DNA from: Rhizobium nepotum 39/7
Lineage (GTDB): Bacteria > Pseudomonadota > Alphaproteobacteria > Rhizobiales > Rhizobiaceae
DNA: 64,000 nucleotides
Direction: 5' to 3'
Assembly: GCF_000949865.1 (NCBI RefSeq)
Contig: NZ_JWJH01000008.1
Location: forward strand, 122,036 to 186,035
Shown: positions 16,871 to 26,186 of the stretch, piece after piece
Position numbering within the stretch: the stretch's first letter is position 1
How the letters are laid out: every line of letters starts with the position of its first letter
The notes under the pieces: generated by a model
The model's database searches: none
Seen by the model: the letters and a program-made list of their open reading frames with translations, nothing else
Told to the model about the DNA's origin: nothing
Program-made: the position numbers and the translations under genes

Positions 16871-18016
16871 ATGAGCATCGAACGAAAATTCCAGATCGCC
16901 GCCTATGTCATATTCATCGCGCTGATCTTTGCAGCACCCGTCTTCGGTGACGAGTTCTGGCTGAACCGCATTTCGAAATATCTTGTCTACGGCATGCTCG
17001 GCGTCGCCATCGCGCTCACATGGGGCTATGCAGGCATCCTAAATCTCGGCCAGGGACTGTTTTTCGGCCTGGGCGCTTACATGCTCGCCATGTCGCTGAA
17101 GCTGTCGAGCCTGACCAGTCTGCAACAGGGCTCTGACAAACCTGTTCCGGATTTCATGCTCTGGAATGCCGAGCCCGGCGCACCGACGGAACTGTGCTGC
17201 ATCAACAAGGGCTCCTTCCTCTGGCTTCCCTTTCAAAGCCAGTCGGTGGGTCTCGTGCTCGGCATCATGCTTCCAGTGGTGATTGCCGGCGCACTCGGTA
17301 TGCTGGTTTTCCGCAAGCGCATTTCCGGCGTGTTCGTCTCGATCATCACGCTGGCGCTTGTTCTGCTCGTGCGTCTCATCATGGTCGATGCGCAACCGGT
17401 GACAAACGGCTTCAACGGCCTGACGGATCTTGGATGGCTGACGATCGGCGGCATCGAATTCGACCCCTACAGCCGGGCGACCTATTATCTATGCGCCGTG
17501 TGCCTGTCGCTGACACTCATCGGTGCCCGTGTTGTGGTGGAAACCCGTGCGGGCCTCATCCTGCAGGCAATCCGCGACGATCATGTTCGCGCCCGCTATC
17601 TCGGCTTCGACGTCTCCCTCTACCAGGTGTTCTTCTTTGCCATTTCGGCGGGGATAGCCGGCGTTGCCGGCATGCTCTACGTGGTCGTCGCGGAGTTTGC
17701 CTCTCCGACGTTCATGGATCTGTCCTTCTCGGTGACGATGGTCGTCTGGGCTGCCGTCGGCGGCCGTTCCTCCCTGCTTGGCGCCTGCATCGGCGCGATC
17801 CTGATCAACATGATCGAGGCTGAAGTCAGCGAGACCGAAGCACTGGTCGAGGCGTGGAAAGCGATCATCGGCCTCATCTTCGTCCTCGTCGTTCTGTTCA
17901 TGCCACGTGGTCTTGGGGGTCTTGCACATGATGTGCTGCGGCAGTTTATCCGCCGGCTCAAACCAGGTGCGGCATCTTCATCGTTGCAGCAACAAAAGCG
18001 AGGCATTGTGATATGA
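16871..18016 (+). CDS. Urea/amide ABC permease, UrtC/LivM type
   Basis: 381 residues, LivM-type permease. Hydrophobic helices are interrupted after the third by a 50-residue hydrophilic loop (LKLSSLTSLQQGSDKPVPDF) that occurs in UrtC-like proteins. The conserved loop is LQAIRDDHVRARYLGFDVSLYQ, then AVGGRSSLLGACIGA. AAGGGA lies seven bases before ATG 16871. The 3' end overlaps the ATPase gene by 4 bp (ATGA). Confidence 0.9.
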   Translation: MSIERKFQIAAYVIFIALIFAAPVFGDEFWLNRISKYLVYGMLGVAIALTWGYAGILNLGQGLFFGLGAYMLAMSLKLSSLTSLQQGSDKPVPDFMLWNAEPGAPTELCCINKGSFLWLPFQSQSVGLVLGIMLPVVIAGALGMLVFRKRISGVFVSIITLALVLLVRLIMVDAQPVTNGFNGLTDLGWLTIGGIEFDPYSRATYYLCAVCLSLTLIGARVVVETRAGLILQAIRDDHVRARYLGFDVSLYQVFFFAISAGIAGVAGMLYVVVAEFASPTFMDLSFSVTMVVWAAVGGRSSLLGACIGAILINMIEAEVSETEALVEAWKAIIGLIFVLVVLFMPRGLGGLAHDVLRQFIRRLKPGAASSSLQQQKRGIVI

Positions 18017-18762
18017 GTGCGATCGCATTGACCATCGACGGTCTCAGCGTCGATTTCGGCGGTTTCAGAGCCGTCAACAACGTCAGCATCACCGTCTTTG
18101 ATGGCGAGCTGCGTGTGCTGCTCGGCGCAAACGGCGCCGGCAAGACGACCTTGATGGATCTCGTCAGCGGCAAGACCCACAGTACGCAGGGCAAGGTCTT
18201 CGTCTACGACACCGACATCACCAACTGGCCAGAACACAGAATCGCACGCGCCGGAATTGGCCGGAAATTCCAGATCCCCAGCGTCTTTCGTGATCTGACG
18301 GTGCGTCAGAACCTGGAGGTCGCCAATTGCCGCAACCCTTCCGTGCTTGCCAATCTCCGGTTTGGGTTTTCGCGGGCCGAGGCAAGGCGCGTGGACGACG
18401 TTCTGGCACTAACGGGCCTCGAAGCCGAGCAGAACACGATGGCCGCCTATCTCAGTCACGGCCAGACACAGTGGCTGGAGCTGGGCATGCTTATTGTCCA
18501 GGATCCCAAGGTGGTTCTGCTCGACGAGCCAACGGCTGGCATGACCCAGGCGGAGACCCGCAAGACCGCAGAGATCATCAACAACCTCAAAGGTCGCCAT
18601 ACGATCCTCGTCGTCGAACACGACATGGGGTTCGTCCGCGAAATCGCCGAGCACATCACCGTTCTCCATCTCGGGGAGGTTCTGGCGGAGGGAAGCGTCG
18701 AAGATATCGAGCGCAATCCTAACGTCCGTGCAGCCTATCTCGGTTCGAAAGGAATATCCTGA
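18013..18762 (+). CDS. Urea/amide ABC ATPase, UrtD/LivG type
   Basis: 249-residue ATPase: Walker A GANGAGKTT, signature LSHGQTQWLEL (the S-H-G-Q form typical of UrtD), Walker B VVLLDEPTAGM and H-loop VVEHDMGFV. It pairs with the UrtE-type ATPase that begins at its last base. It energises the amide importer in the inner membrane. Confidence 0.92.
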   Translation: MSAIALTIDGLSVDFGGFRAVNNVSITVFDGELRVLLGANGAGKTTLMDLVSGKTHSTQGKVFVYDTDITNWPEHRIARAGIGRKFQIPSVFRDLTVRQNLEVANCRNPSVLANLRFGFSRAEARRVDDVLALTGLEAEQNTMAAYLSHGQTQWLELGMLIVQDPKVVLLDEPTAGMTQAETRKTAEIINNLKGRHTILVVEHDMGFVREIAEHITVLHLGEVLAEGSVEDIERNPNVRAAYLGSKGIS

Positions 18763-19457
18763 TGCTGTCATTGAAAGACGTGCACAGCTATTATGGCCGC
18801 AGCCATATCCTGCACGGCGTCACGCTCGATATTCCGGCCGGCAAGGTGACGAGCATTCTCGGCCGCAACGGCACCGGGAAAACGACGCTGTTGAAAACCC
18901 TGATGGCGCTGACCGACCGCATGACGGGCGAAATGCGCCTGCAGGGAACGGACATCGCCTCCTCCCCGACGCATATGCGGGCACGGGCCGGGATCGCCTA
19001 TGTCCCCCAGGGCAGGGAGATCATTCCGGACTTTACCATCCGCGAGAACATCCTGATGGGCGCCTTTGCGCGTGCCGATCGCAAACGCGAAATTCCAGCG
19101 CTGGTGCCGGAACTTTTTCCTTACCTGATGGCCAATCTCGATCGACCGGGCGGCGTGCTTTCGGGCGGCCAGCAACAGCAGCTTGCCATCGCCCGCGCCC
19201 TGGCCTCGGATCCAAAAGTGCTGCTTCTCGACGAACCCAACGAAGGCATTCAGCCCTCCATCGTCGAGGAGATTGAAAAGATCATCATCCGGCTCAATCG
19301 AGAGATCGGCATTACGATCGTCCTCGTTGAGCAAAACGTCGCATTTGCGCGGCATGCGTCTCACCAGTTCGCAATGCTGGAGAAGGGAAGCGTCGTTGCG
19401 GCTGGCGCGATCGACACGCTGTCCGACGCTCTTGTTCATCGGCATATGGCTCTTTGA
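18762..19457 (+). CDS. Urea/amide ABC ATPase, UrtE/LivF type
   Basis: 231-residue ATPase: Walker A GRNGTGKTT, signature LSGGQQQQLAIA, Walker B VLLLDEPNEGIQPSIVEEI and H-loop LVEQNVAFA. The DEPNEGIQP sequence is characteristic of UrtE/LivF. The start codon overlaps the upstream stop (TGATG). Forty bases separate its stop from the amidase gene, so the operon continues. Confidence 0.92.
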   Translation: MLSLKDVHSYYGRSHILHGVTLDIPAGKVTSILGRNGTGKTTLLKTLMALTDRMTGEMRLQGTDIASSPTHMRARAGIAYVPQGREIIPDFTIRENILMGAFARADRKREIPALVPELFPYLMANLDRPGGVLSGGQQQQLAIARALASDPKVLLLDEPNEGIQPSIVEEIEKIIIRLNREIGITIVLVEQNVAFARHASHQFAMLEKGSVVAAGAIDTLSDALVHRHMAL

Positions 19458-19497
19458 GACAGCCGGATACCCTTTCAATAGAGACAATGGAAAAACC

Positions 19498-21237
19498 ATG
19501 ACATTGATACAGAGCTACACCGCCGCCGCCATCCAGTTCGAACCGACCATGTTTGAAAAGGCACGCAATATCGGTCGGCTGGCAGCCCTTTGCGAGGAAG
19601 CGGCGGCGGCAGGTGCGCGCCTGATCGTCACGCCTGAAATGGGCACGACCGGCTATTGCTGGTTTGACAGAGCGGAAGTGAAACCTTTCGTCGAGACTAT
19701 CCCCGGACCAACCACCGATGTCTTCCAGGCCATTGCCAGCAGACACCACTGCTACATTGTCGTCGGCATGCCGGAAGTCGACCCGGCGAGCGATCTCTAT
19801 TATAATACCGCCGTCCTGATTGGCCCTGAGGGCGTCGTCGGCAGGCACCGCAAGTCGCATCCCTATATCGCCGAACCGAAATGGGCCGCCAACGGCGATA
19901 TCGTCCACGACGTGTTCGAAACGGAGATCGGCCGGATATCGATGCTGGTCTGCATGGATCTGCACTTCTTCGAGACAGCACGGCTGGAGGCTCTGGCCGG
20001 TGCCGACATCATCTGCCACATTTCCAACTGGCTACAGGAGCGCACGCCAGCACCCTACTGGATCAACCGCGCCTTCGAAAATGCGTGCTATGTCATCGAA
20101 AGCAATCGGTGGGGATTGGAGAGAACCGTGCAGTTTTCCGGGGGAAGCTGCCTGATCGAGCCCGACGGAACGATCGCCGCGTCAATCGATACAGGCGACG
20201 GAATTGCCTATGGCACGGTCGATCTTGCACGCGCCCGCCGCCGCGAGGTCTTGTGCGAGCCGGTGTTCAAGTCCCGCCGACCAGAGCTCTACATGAACAT
20301 GATGACCAACAGTTTCACCTGGAATCCGGGCGACTACTTCCGCCTCTATGGCTATCAGCCCATCCCAGGCGGACGCGCATCGCGTGCCGCCGTTGCCCAG
20401 TTCGCCCCGTCCTCTGTCATCTCCGACAACATTGCCCGCATTACCAAGCTGGCAACCGAGGCGAAGGAGACATCAGCGCCGGACATTCTGGTTTTTCCGG
20501 AACTGTCGCTGACCGGACTGGACGCGCCGCAAAGCCGGGCGGAGCCGCTCTCTGGCCCGACGGTATCGGCCTTCGTTCGTCTGGCAATGAAGCTCGGCTT
20601 CCATCTTGTCGCCGGATTTGCCGAGGCGGATGGAGACAAGGTCTATAACAGCGCGATCCTTGCAGGCCCCGAGGGACTTGTGGGCAGCTACCGCAAGACA
20701 CATCTTGGGATTGCCGATAGCTGGGCGACGGCTGGCGACGAATGGAAAGTCTACGATCTTGCCATTGGCCGCGTCGGCCTGGCGATTGGCCACGACGCGC
20801 TCTATCCGGAAGCCATCCGTTCGCTCTCGTTGATGGGATGCGATCTGGTCGCCTGCCCCTCCGCGATCGCCGGTATGTTCACCGGCGGTCACGCCGGCAC
20901 GAAAATCCCGCACAACTATCCGATCCCGAAAGGCGCAGACCCCTATCACTGGCATGCGTTGCGCGTGCGCGGCGGCGAAAACAACGTCTATTTCGCCTTC
21001 GCCAATGTGCTGGATGCGGCGCGGGGATACCTCGGCAAGAGTGCGGTGTTCGGACCGGATTCCTTTGCCTTTCCGCGCCAGGAATCGGCGATCCTGGACG
21101 AAGACGGGATTGCTGCGGCAACCGTCGACACCACCAATCTCGATACGCCCTATCCGACAAATATTGTTCGGAGAAAGGACCTTGTCGTCATGCGCCAACC
21201 GCATCACTATCAGCCGCTGGTCAAGTGGCATCAATGA
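19498..21237 (+). CDS. Tandem nitrilase-superfamily amidase (two CN-hydrolase domains)
   Basis: 579 residues made of two nitrilase-fold domains. Domain 1 (about 1-280) has the full Glu-Lys-Cys triad: Glu47 (VTPEMGTTG), Lys119 (GRHRKSHP) and Cys152 (MLVCMDLHFFE). Domain 2 (about 295-579) keeps Glu335 (VFPELSLTG) and Lys400 (SYRKTHLG), but the nucleophile position is Gly431 (GLAIGHDALYPEA), so it should not be catalytic. The gene lies in the amide-import operon, so the probable reaction is hydrolysis of the imported amide to acid and ammonia. ATG 19498 follows the upstream ATPase stop; a weaker GAGACAATGG ribosome-binding region precedes it. Confidence 0.85.
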   Translation: MTLIQSYTAAAIQFEPTMFEKARNIGRLAALCEEAAAAGARLIVTPEMGTTGYCWFDRAEVKPFVETIPGPTTDVFQAIASRHHCYIVVGMPEVDPASDLYYNTAVLIGPEGVVGRHRKSHPYIAEPKWAANGDIVHDVFETEIGRISMLVCMDLHFFETARLEALAGADIICHISNWLQERTPAPYWINRAFENACYVIESNRWGLERTVQFSGGSCLIEPDGTIAASIDTGDGIAYGTVDLARARRREVLCEPVFKSRRPELYMNMMTNSFTWNPGDYFRLYGYQPIPGGRASRAAVAQFAPSSVISDNIARITKLATEAKETSAPDILVFPELSLTGLDAPQSRAEPLSGPTVSAFVRLAMKLGFHLVAGFAEADGDKVYNSAILAGPEGLVGSYRKTHLGIADSWATAGDEWKVYDLAIGRVGLAIGHDALYPEAIRSLSLMGCDLVACPSAIAGMFTGGHAGTKIPHNYPIPKGADPYHWHALRVRGGENNVYFAFANVLDAARGYLGKSAVFGPDSFAFPRQESAILDEDGIAAATVDTTNLDTPYPTNIVRRKDLVVMRQPHHYQPLVKWHQ

Positions 21238-21249
21238 GAGACTAGCACG

Positions 21250-22404
21250 ATGTATGCATTCACATTTGCAACCGCCCCGCAGATAATTGCCGGACCGGGC
21301 TGCATCGCAAGGCTTTCGGAACTGAAGACCCGGCTCGGGTCGCGTATTCTGGTGATTTCGGACGAAGGGGTCGTCAAGGCGGGGCTGGTGCAGCCGGCCA
21401 TCACCAGCCTTTCGGGAGGCGGCGCCGAAATATCTATCTTCACCGGCGTCGTCGCCGATCCGCCGGAAGCAATCGTTCATGCGGCTGTGGCGCAGGCGGT
21501 CGGTTTTGGAGCCACGGGTGTACTTGGTATTGGGGGCGGCTCATCGCTCGATGTCGCGAAGCTGGTGGCGCTTCTGGCCAAAAGCGGCGAAGCGCTTGGC
21601 AATATTTACGGGGTTGGCAATGTGACCGGACAGCGTCTGCCGCTGGTGCTTGTGCCCACTACGGCAGGCACCGGATCAGAAGTCACACCGATTTCCATCG
21701 TGACCACAGGCGCACATCAGAAAAAGGGCGTCGTATCGCCGATCCTGCTACCGGACGCGGCCCTTCTCGACGCAAACCTGACAATCGGTCTTCCTCCGGC
21801 CGTGACGGCTGCAACGGGGATTGACGCCATGGTGCACGCCATCGAGGCTTTCACCTCCGCAAGTGCAAACAACAATCCGGTTTCGCGTACCCTTGCCAAG
21901 GAGGCTCTTCGGCTTCTCGGGGCGAATATCGAGATCGCCGTCAAGACCGGAACCGATCTGGCCGCCAGGCAAGCGATGTTGCTAGGCGCGATGCTCGCCG
22001 GCCAGGCCTTTGCCAATTCGCCGGTCGCCGCCGTCCATGCGCTCGCCTATCCGATCGGTGGCCATTATCATGTCCCGCACGGCCTTTCCAACAGTCTTGT
22101 CCTACCGCATGTCCTGCGCTTCAATGCGAGCGAATGTGGCGATGCTTATGCCGAACTGGCACCTTGCATCTTTCCTCACCTTGAGCCTGCCGGTCAGGCC
22201 GAGCGGCTTTCCGGTTTTATCGAAGGGTTAGCGATGCTCCCTATGCGCCTGAACCTGCCCGTGCGTCTACGGGATGTCGGAATTCCCAGGGAAGGGCTTC
22301 CTCTGCTGGCGCAAAGCGCGATGGAACAGACCCGCCTGCTCGTCAACAATCCGCGCCCGGTGTCCCTGTCGGATGCTGCCGGTATCTACGAAGCCGCTTG
22401 GTAG
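21250..22404 (+). CDS. Iron-containing alcohol dehydrogenase (group III)
   Basis: 384 residues, NAD(P)-binding GIGGGSSLDVAKLVA and the TTAGTGSEVTP motif. Metal ligands lie in the FATGIDAMVHAIEAF and VHALAYPIGGHYHVPHG blocks (His/His/His plus Asp). It probably oxidises an alcohol or reduces an aldehyde in the cytosol. Twelve bases after the amidase gene, so the last gene of the AmiR-controlled operon. The combination suggests that the amide or its acid carries or yields a hydroxyl or aldehyde group. The remaining 22405-22595 has no recognisable gene. Confidence 0.88.
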   Translation: MYAFTFATAPQIIAGPGCIARLSELKTRLGSRILVISDEGVVKAGLVQPAITSLSGGGAEISIFTGVVADPPEAIVHAAVAQAVGFGATGVLGIGGGSSLDVAKLVALLAKSGEALGNIYGVGNVTGQRLPLVLVPTTAGTGSEVTPISIVTTGAHQKKGVVSPILLPDAALLDANLTIGLPPAVTAATGIDAMVHAIEAFTSASANNNPVSRTLAKEALRLLGANIEIAVKTGTDLAARQAMLLGAMLAGQAFANSPVAAVHALAYPIGGHYHVPHGLSNSLVLPHVLRFNASECGDAYAELAPCIFPHLEPAGQAERLSGFIEGLAMLPMRLNLPVRLRDVGIPREGLPLLAQSAMEQTRLLVNNPRPVSLSDAAGIYEAAW

Positions 22405-22595
22405 ACAGGTGCTAGATGCTAGGTTTGCGTCTGACGTGACAATCACCTCAACCTGAAGCTAACTGTGCCGCCACAACCCTCGCGTCTTCCCTGGCGCAGG
22501 CTACAGCCGAAGAAAGAGGCAGCGCCAGAATGCGAATTTTCTTCGGAACAATCCGTAGATGTTGAAGTTACCCTTCGTCAGGAGGAGGACCATCT

Positions 22596-23864
22596 ATGAC
22601 CATCAAAGCCACTCTCGTGGGGGCAGCCGCTGCCCTGTCCATGCTTTTTTCAACCGTCGCACTGGCACAGACCGACTTGACGATGTGGTATCACGGTGCG
22701 GGCAACGTGGAAGAACGCAAAATTCTGGCCGGCATCATCGACGACTTCAATTCGTCTCAGTCAGACTGGCGGGTCTCGCTTCAGGAATTCCCGCAAAATG
22801 CATATAACGAATCCGTCACCGCCGCTGCGCTTTCCAACAAGCTGCCCGACATTCTCGATGTCGACGGGCCGAACATGCCGAACTGGGCATGGTCCGGTTA
22901 TCTGCAACCACTGAAGATCGATGAGGCAAAGCTTGCGAATTTCCTGCCCGGTGCGGTGGGCAGGTGGGGAGACAAGCTCTATTCGGTCGGCCTGTGGGAC
23001 GCCGCCGTAGCAGTGTTCGCCCGCAAATCTGTTCTCGATGAAAACGGTATTCGCATTCCAACGCTTGACCAGCCGTGGACCGGTGAGGAGTTCAATGCAG
23101 CTCTCGAGAAACTCGCTGCCAGCGGCAAATTCGAATATGCGATCGACCTTGGCATGGCCGATAAAACCGAATGGTACAGCTATGCTTTCAGCCCGTTTCT
23201 GGAAAGCTTCGGCGGCAGCTTGATCGACAAGGAAGGTTATCAAACCGCCGAGAACTTTCTCAACGGAGACAATGCCGTCAAGTTCGGCGAATGGTGGCAA
23301 TCCTTGTTCGAGAAAAAGCTTGCGCCCGGAACATCGCAATCACCTGCCGACCATGAAACCGGCTTTCTGGAAGGTCGCCATGCCTTGCAATGGATGGGCA
23401 ACTGGGTTGCGGTGAAGGCTCTGGAGAAATACGGAGACGATCTGCTGTTCCTGCCTGCGCCTGATTTCGGGCAGGGTCCGAAGATCGGTGCCGGATCCTG
23501 GCAGTTTGGCGTATCGGCCACCAGCAAGCATCCGGAAGGCGCATCCGCCTTCATCGAATTCGCCATACAGGACAAATATCTCGCGCAGTTCTCGGATGCG
23601 ATCGGCCTTATCCCGGCCACGTCCTCGGCTGCCCAGATGACGAAGAACTACAAGCAGGGCGGCCCGCTTGAAGTTTTCTTCGAACTGTCCAAGCGCCAGG
23701 GAACGTTGCGTCCGGTGACCCCCGCTTACGCCTTCATGTCGCCGGTCTTTTCCAAGGCTGTTTCCGATATTGCCAACGGCGCGGACGTTGCCGATACACT
23801 GGACAACGCAACGGACGAGATAAACAACAACATAGAGCGCAATTCCGGCTACCAACCCAAATAG
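22596..23864 (+). CDS. Sugar-type ABC importer, substrate-binding protein
   Basis: 422 residues with a signal peptide (MTIKATLVGAAAALSMLFST, cut after ALA). The mature protein begins QTDLTMWYHGAGNVEERKIL and shows the family 1 (MalE/UgpB) features IIDDFNSSQSDWRV and MGNWVAVKALEKYG. Strong Shine-Dalgarno AGGAGGA. It heads a three-gene transport operon (binding protein, two permeases). The substrate could be a mono- or oligosaccharide or glycerol derivative. No catabolic gene adjoins it to narrow this. Confidence 0.88.
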   Translation: MTIKATLVGAAAALSMLFSTVALAQTDLTMWYHGAGNVEERKILAGIIDDFNSSQSDWRVSLQEFPQNAYNESVTAAALSNKLPDILDVDGPNMPNWAWSGYLQPLKIDEAKLANFLPGAVGRWGDKLYSVGLWDAAVAVFARKSVLDENGIRIPTLDQPWTGEEFNAALEKLAASGKFEYAIDLGMADKTEWYSYAFSPFLESFGGSLIDKEGYQTAENFLNGDNAVKFGEWWQSLFEKKLAPGTSQSPADHETGFLEGRHALQWMGNWVAVKALEKYGDDLLFLPAPDFGQGPKIGAGSWQFGVSATSKHPEGASAFIEFAIQDKYLAQFSDAIGLIPATSSAAQMTKNYKQGGPLEVFFELSKRQGTLRPVTPAYAFMSPVFSKAVSDIANGADVADTLDNATDEINNNIERNSGYQPK

Positions 23865-23876
23865 GGGTACGGATCG

Positions 23877-24965
23877 ATGACGCTCTTTTCTTCGCGGGGA
23901 AAGCTGACCCGGAACAGTCTCACGGGTTGGTTCATGGCTGCGCCGGCGATGGTGCTGATCGGGCTGTTCCTGATCACACCCTTTTTGCTGGGGCTCGGTT
24001 TTTCCTTCACCAACCAGCGGCTGACATCTCCCAATCCGACCGAGTTTGTCGGCATTGAAAACTATACCCGGCTGCTGGGTGTCGGAGTGCTGACGCTCGA
24101 GCCGGAGAAGGAGGCGGATGGGAGCATCAAGCGCGATGCGGATGGCGCCATCTCCTATCCGAGAATTCGCAGTTTCACGCGTAACAACCCCGACTATCCA
24201 CACCTGGAAGGAATGCGGGAATATAAGAGCTTCACCTGGGGCGAGAACCAGGTCGTCATTCTAGCGAGCGACGTCGTATTTTTAACGGCGCTCGTCAACA
24301 CGCTTTCCTTCGTGGTCGTCGTTGCGCCGGTTCAGGCTGCGCTGGCGCTGTTTCTTGCCCTGTTGGTGAACCAGAAGGTCCCCGGCGTCACGATTTTCCG
24401 CGCGATCTATTTCATGCCGGTGGTGCTATCGGTGGTGGTGGTGGCGCTTCTGTGGCGGTTTATCTATGCGGCGGATAACGGGCTGCTCAACAGCCTTTTG
24501 AGTTACATGAGCTTCGGGCTGTTCCAGCCCATCGACTGGTTGGGCAGAACCGATACCGCTCTATGGGCCATCCTGGTGATGTCGGTTTGGCAGGGCGTCG
24601 GTTTCCACATGGTCATATGGCTTTCCGGCCTGCAAACCATCTCCCCTGATCTTTACGAGGCAGCTGACGTCGAAGGAGCGAACCGCTGGCAGAAATTCAG
24701 CATGATAACCTGGCCGCTGCTGCGCAACACCGCGGTGCTCATTATCATTGTCATTACCATGCAGGCTTTTGCGCTTTTTGCGCAGATCGATGTGATGACC
24801 AAAGGCGGGCCGCGCGATTCTACCCAGAGCATCGTCTATCAGGCAGTTGAGCGCGGATACCGCCAGCAGGACATTGCCGCAGGTTCCGCAATCTCTGTCG
24901 TGCTGTTCCTGCTTGTTCTATGCATTTCGCTGATACAGCGATACCTGACAAGGGAGAAGCAATGA
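23877..24965 (+). CDS. Sugar-type ABC permease, MalF/UgpA class
   Basis: 362 residues. The first helix (APAMVLIGLFLITPFLLGLGFSFTNQRLT) is followed by a periplasmic insertion of about 80 residues before helix 2. The EAA loop is YEAADVEGANRWQKFSMITWPLLRNT. Twelve bases follow the binding-protein stop. The last codon overlaps the second permease start (ATGA). Confidence 0.88.
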   Translation: MTLFSSRGKLTRNSLTGWFMAAPAMVLIGLFLITPFLLGLGFSFTNQRLTSPNPTEFVGIENYTRLLGVGVLTLEPEKEADGSIKRDADGAISYPRIRSFTRNNPDYPHLEGMREYKSFTWGENQVVILASDVVFLTALVNTLSFVVVVAPVQAALALFLALLVNQKVPGVTIFRAIYFMPVVLSVVVVALLWRFIYAADNGLLNSLLSYMSFGLFQPIDWLGRTDTALWAILVMSVWQGVGFHMVIWLSGLQTISPDLYEAADVEGANRWQKFSMITWPLLRNTAVLIIIVITMQAFALFAQIDVMTKGGPRDSTQSIVYQAVERGYRQQDIAAGSAISVVLFLLVLCISLIQRYLTREKQ

Positions 24966-25843
24966 TGCAGGCCGGACAACGCAGGAGCCTCGCTTTTCTC
25001 ATCGGCAACTACGTCCTCATGGTCGCCTTCGCGGCGATCTTCATTTTGCCGCTGTTGTTCATGGGGTTCTCGTCGCTAAAACCGAACGACCAGTTGTTGA
25101 GTGATGCCGCGTCGATACGCGCGTTCCTGCCGGTGGGAAATCTCTCACTCGAAAACTACGCCGCGGCTTTCGCCCGGGCGCCGATTGCAACGTTCATATT
25201 CAATTCGGTTCTGGTAACGGGCGTTACCGTGTTTCTCGCCTTGCTGCTGGGTTCGCTTGCCGCCTTCGCCTTCACCTTTTTGAACTGGCGCGGAAAGGAT
25301 GTTCTCTTCTCGATCATCCTCGCCACGCTCATCATTCCCTTTGAAACCATTGCCGTGCCGCTACTGCTGGAAGTCAACAATCTGCCATGGATCGGCAGCG
25401 ACGGGTTTACCTGGGGATGGCTGAATTCCTGGCATGTGCAGATCATTCCATGGATCGCAGACGGGCTGACGATTTTCCTCTTCGTGCAATATTTCAAGGA
25501 TCTGCCGAAGGAATTGCTGGAGGCGGCGCGCATCGACGGGGCCAGCTGGCTGCTGATTTACGCGCAGGTGGTGATGCCGCTCAGCGGCCCGGTCATCGCA
25601 ACCGCCGCGATCTTGAAATTTCTCGTCATGTACAGCCAGCAGTATCTATGGCCGCTTCTCGTCACCCAATCCGAGACATACAGGCCTGTGATGGTAGGGT
25701 TGCAGTACTTCTTCCAGCTCAACACGCCCTGGGGTGAAGTCATGGCTTATCTCACCATCATCACGCTGCCGATGCTGATCTTTTATCTCTGCCTGCAGAG
25801 GCTGTTCATCTCCAGTATCGCGGCGAGCGGGATAAAGGGATAA
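24962..25843 (+). CDS. Sugar-type ABC permease, MalG/UgpE class
   Basis: 293 residues with six predicted helices. EAA loop LLEAARIDGASWLLIYAQVVMPLSGPVIAT. The start overlaps the upstream permease by 4 bp. No ATPase gene follows; the next gene is on the opposite strand 343 bases away. The importer must borrow an UgpC/MsmK-type ATPase from elsewhere or has lost its own. Confidence 0.88.
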   Translation: MMQAGQRRSLAFLIGNYVLMVAFAAIFILPLLFMGFSSLKPNDQLLSDAASIRAFLPVGNLSLENYAAAFARAPIATFIFNSVLVTGVTVFLALLLGSLAAFAFTFLNWRGKDVLFSIILATLIIPFETIAVPLLLEVNNLPWIGSDGFTWGWLNSWHVQIIPWIADGLTIFLFVQYFKDLPKELLEAARIDGASWLLIYAQVVMPLSGPVIATAAILKFLVMYSQQYLWPLLVTQSETYRPVMVGLQYFFQLNTPWGEVMAYLTIITLPMLIFYLCLQRLFISSIAASGIKG

Positions 25844-26015
25844 CGCCTCGCCCTGCACAGGGTGAGAGCCGAATCGGGAACGGGTTGCGAGCTGTGTTTT
25901 CGATTTCTGATCGTGGTGGCAGAGTGGAAACAGTAGATTTGTTTCCAATGATCTTTGATTTGAACCGTTTTGGTTTGAGTTTTCCGGTACCTCCGCCGAG
26001 ATCGACCCGGATGCC

Positions 26016-26083
26016 GAACGCCAAAAGGGCTCCGAGTTTCCCCCGGAACCCTTTGTCAATCGTTGTATATTTGGTTGCGGGGG
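26016..26083 (-). repeat. Direct repeat A: terminator plus tRNA-Met-like 3' tail
   Basis: A 25-base block (starting GAACGCCAAAAGGGCTCCGA on the plus strand) is followed by a hairpin arm and then TTTGGTTGCGGGGG. It recurs in the same orientation at 38675-38738. Read on the minus strand it is CCCCCGCAACCA (the end of elongator tRNA-Met) followed by an intrinsic terminator. The rest of the tRNA is absent. The copy lies between the convergent sugar permease and RraA-like genes and looks like an attachment-site relic. Flanking sequence in 25844-26186 shows nothing else I can name. Confidence 0.6.
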
Positions 26084-26186
26084 GCCTGCGCACAGAGACT
26101 TGTGAAATTCGCTGCCCCGAACGGACTGAATGGTCGGCCTCAACGTTCCCGAAACACCCTACGCGTTTCGCTGCACCACGCCAAAA

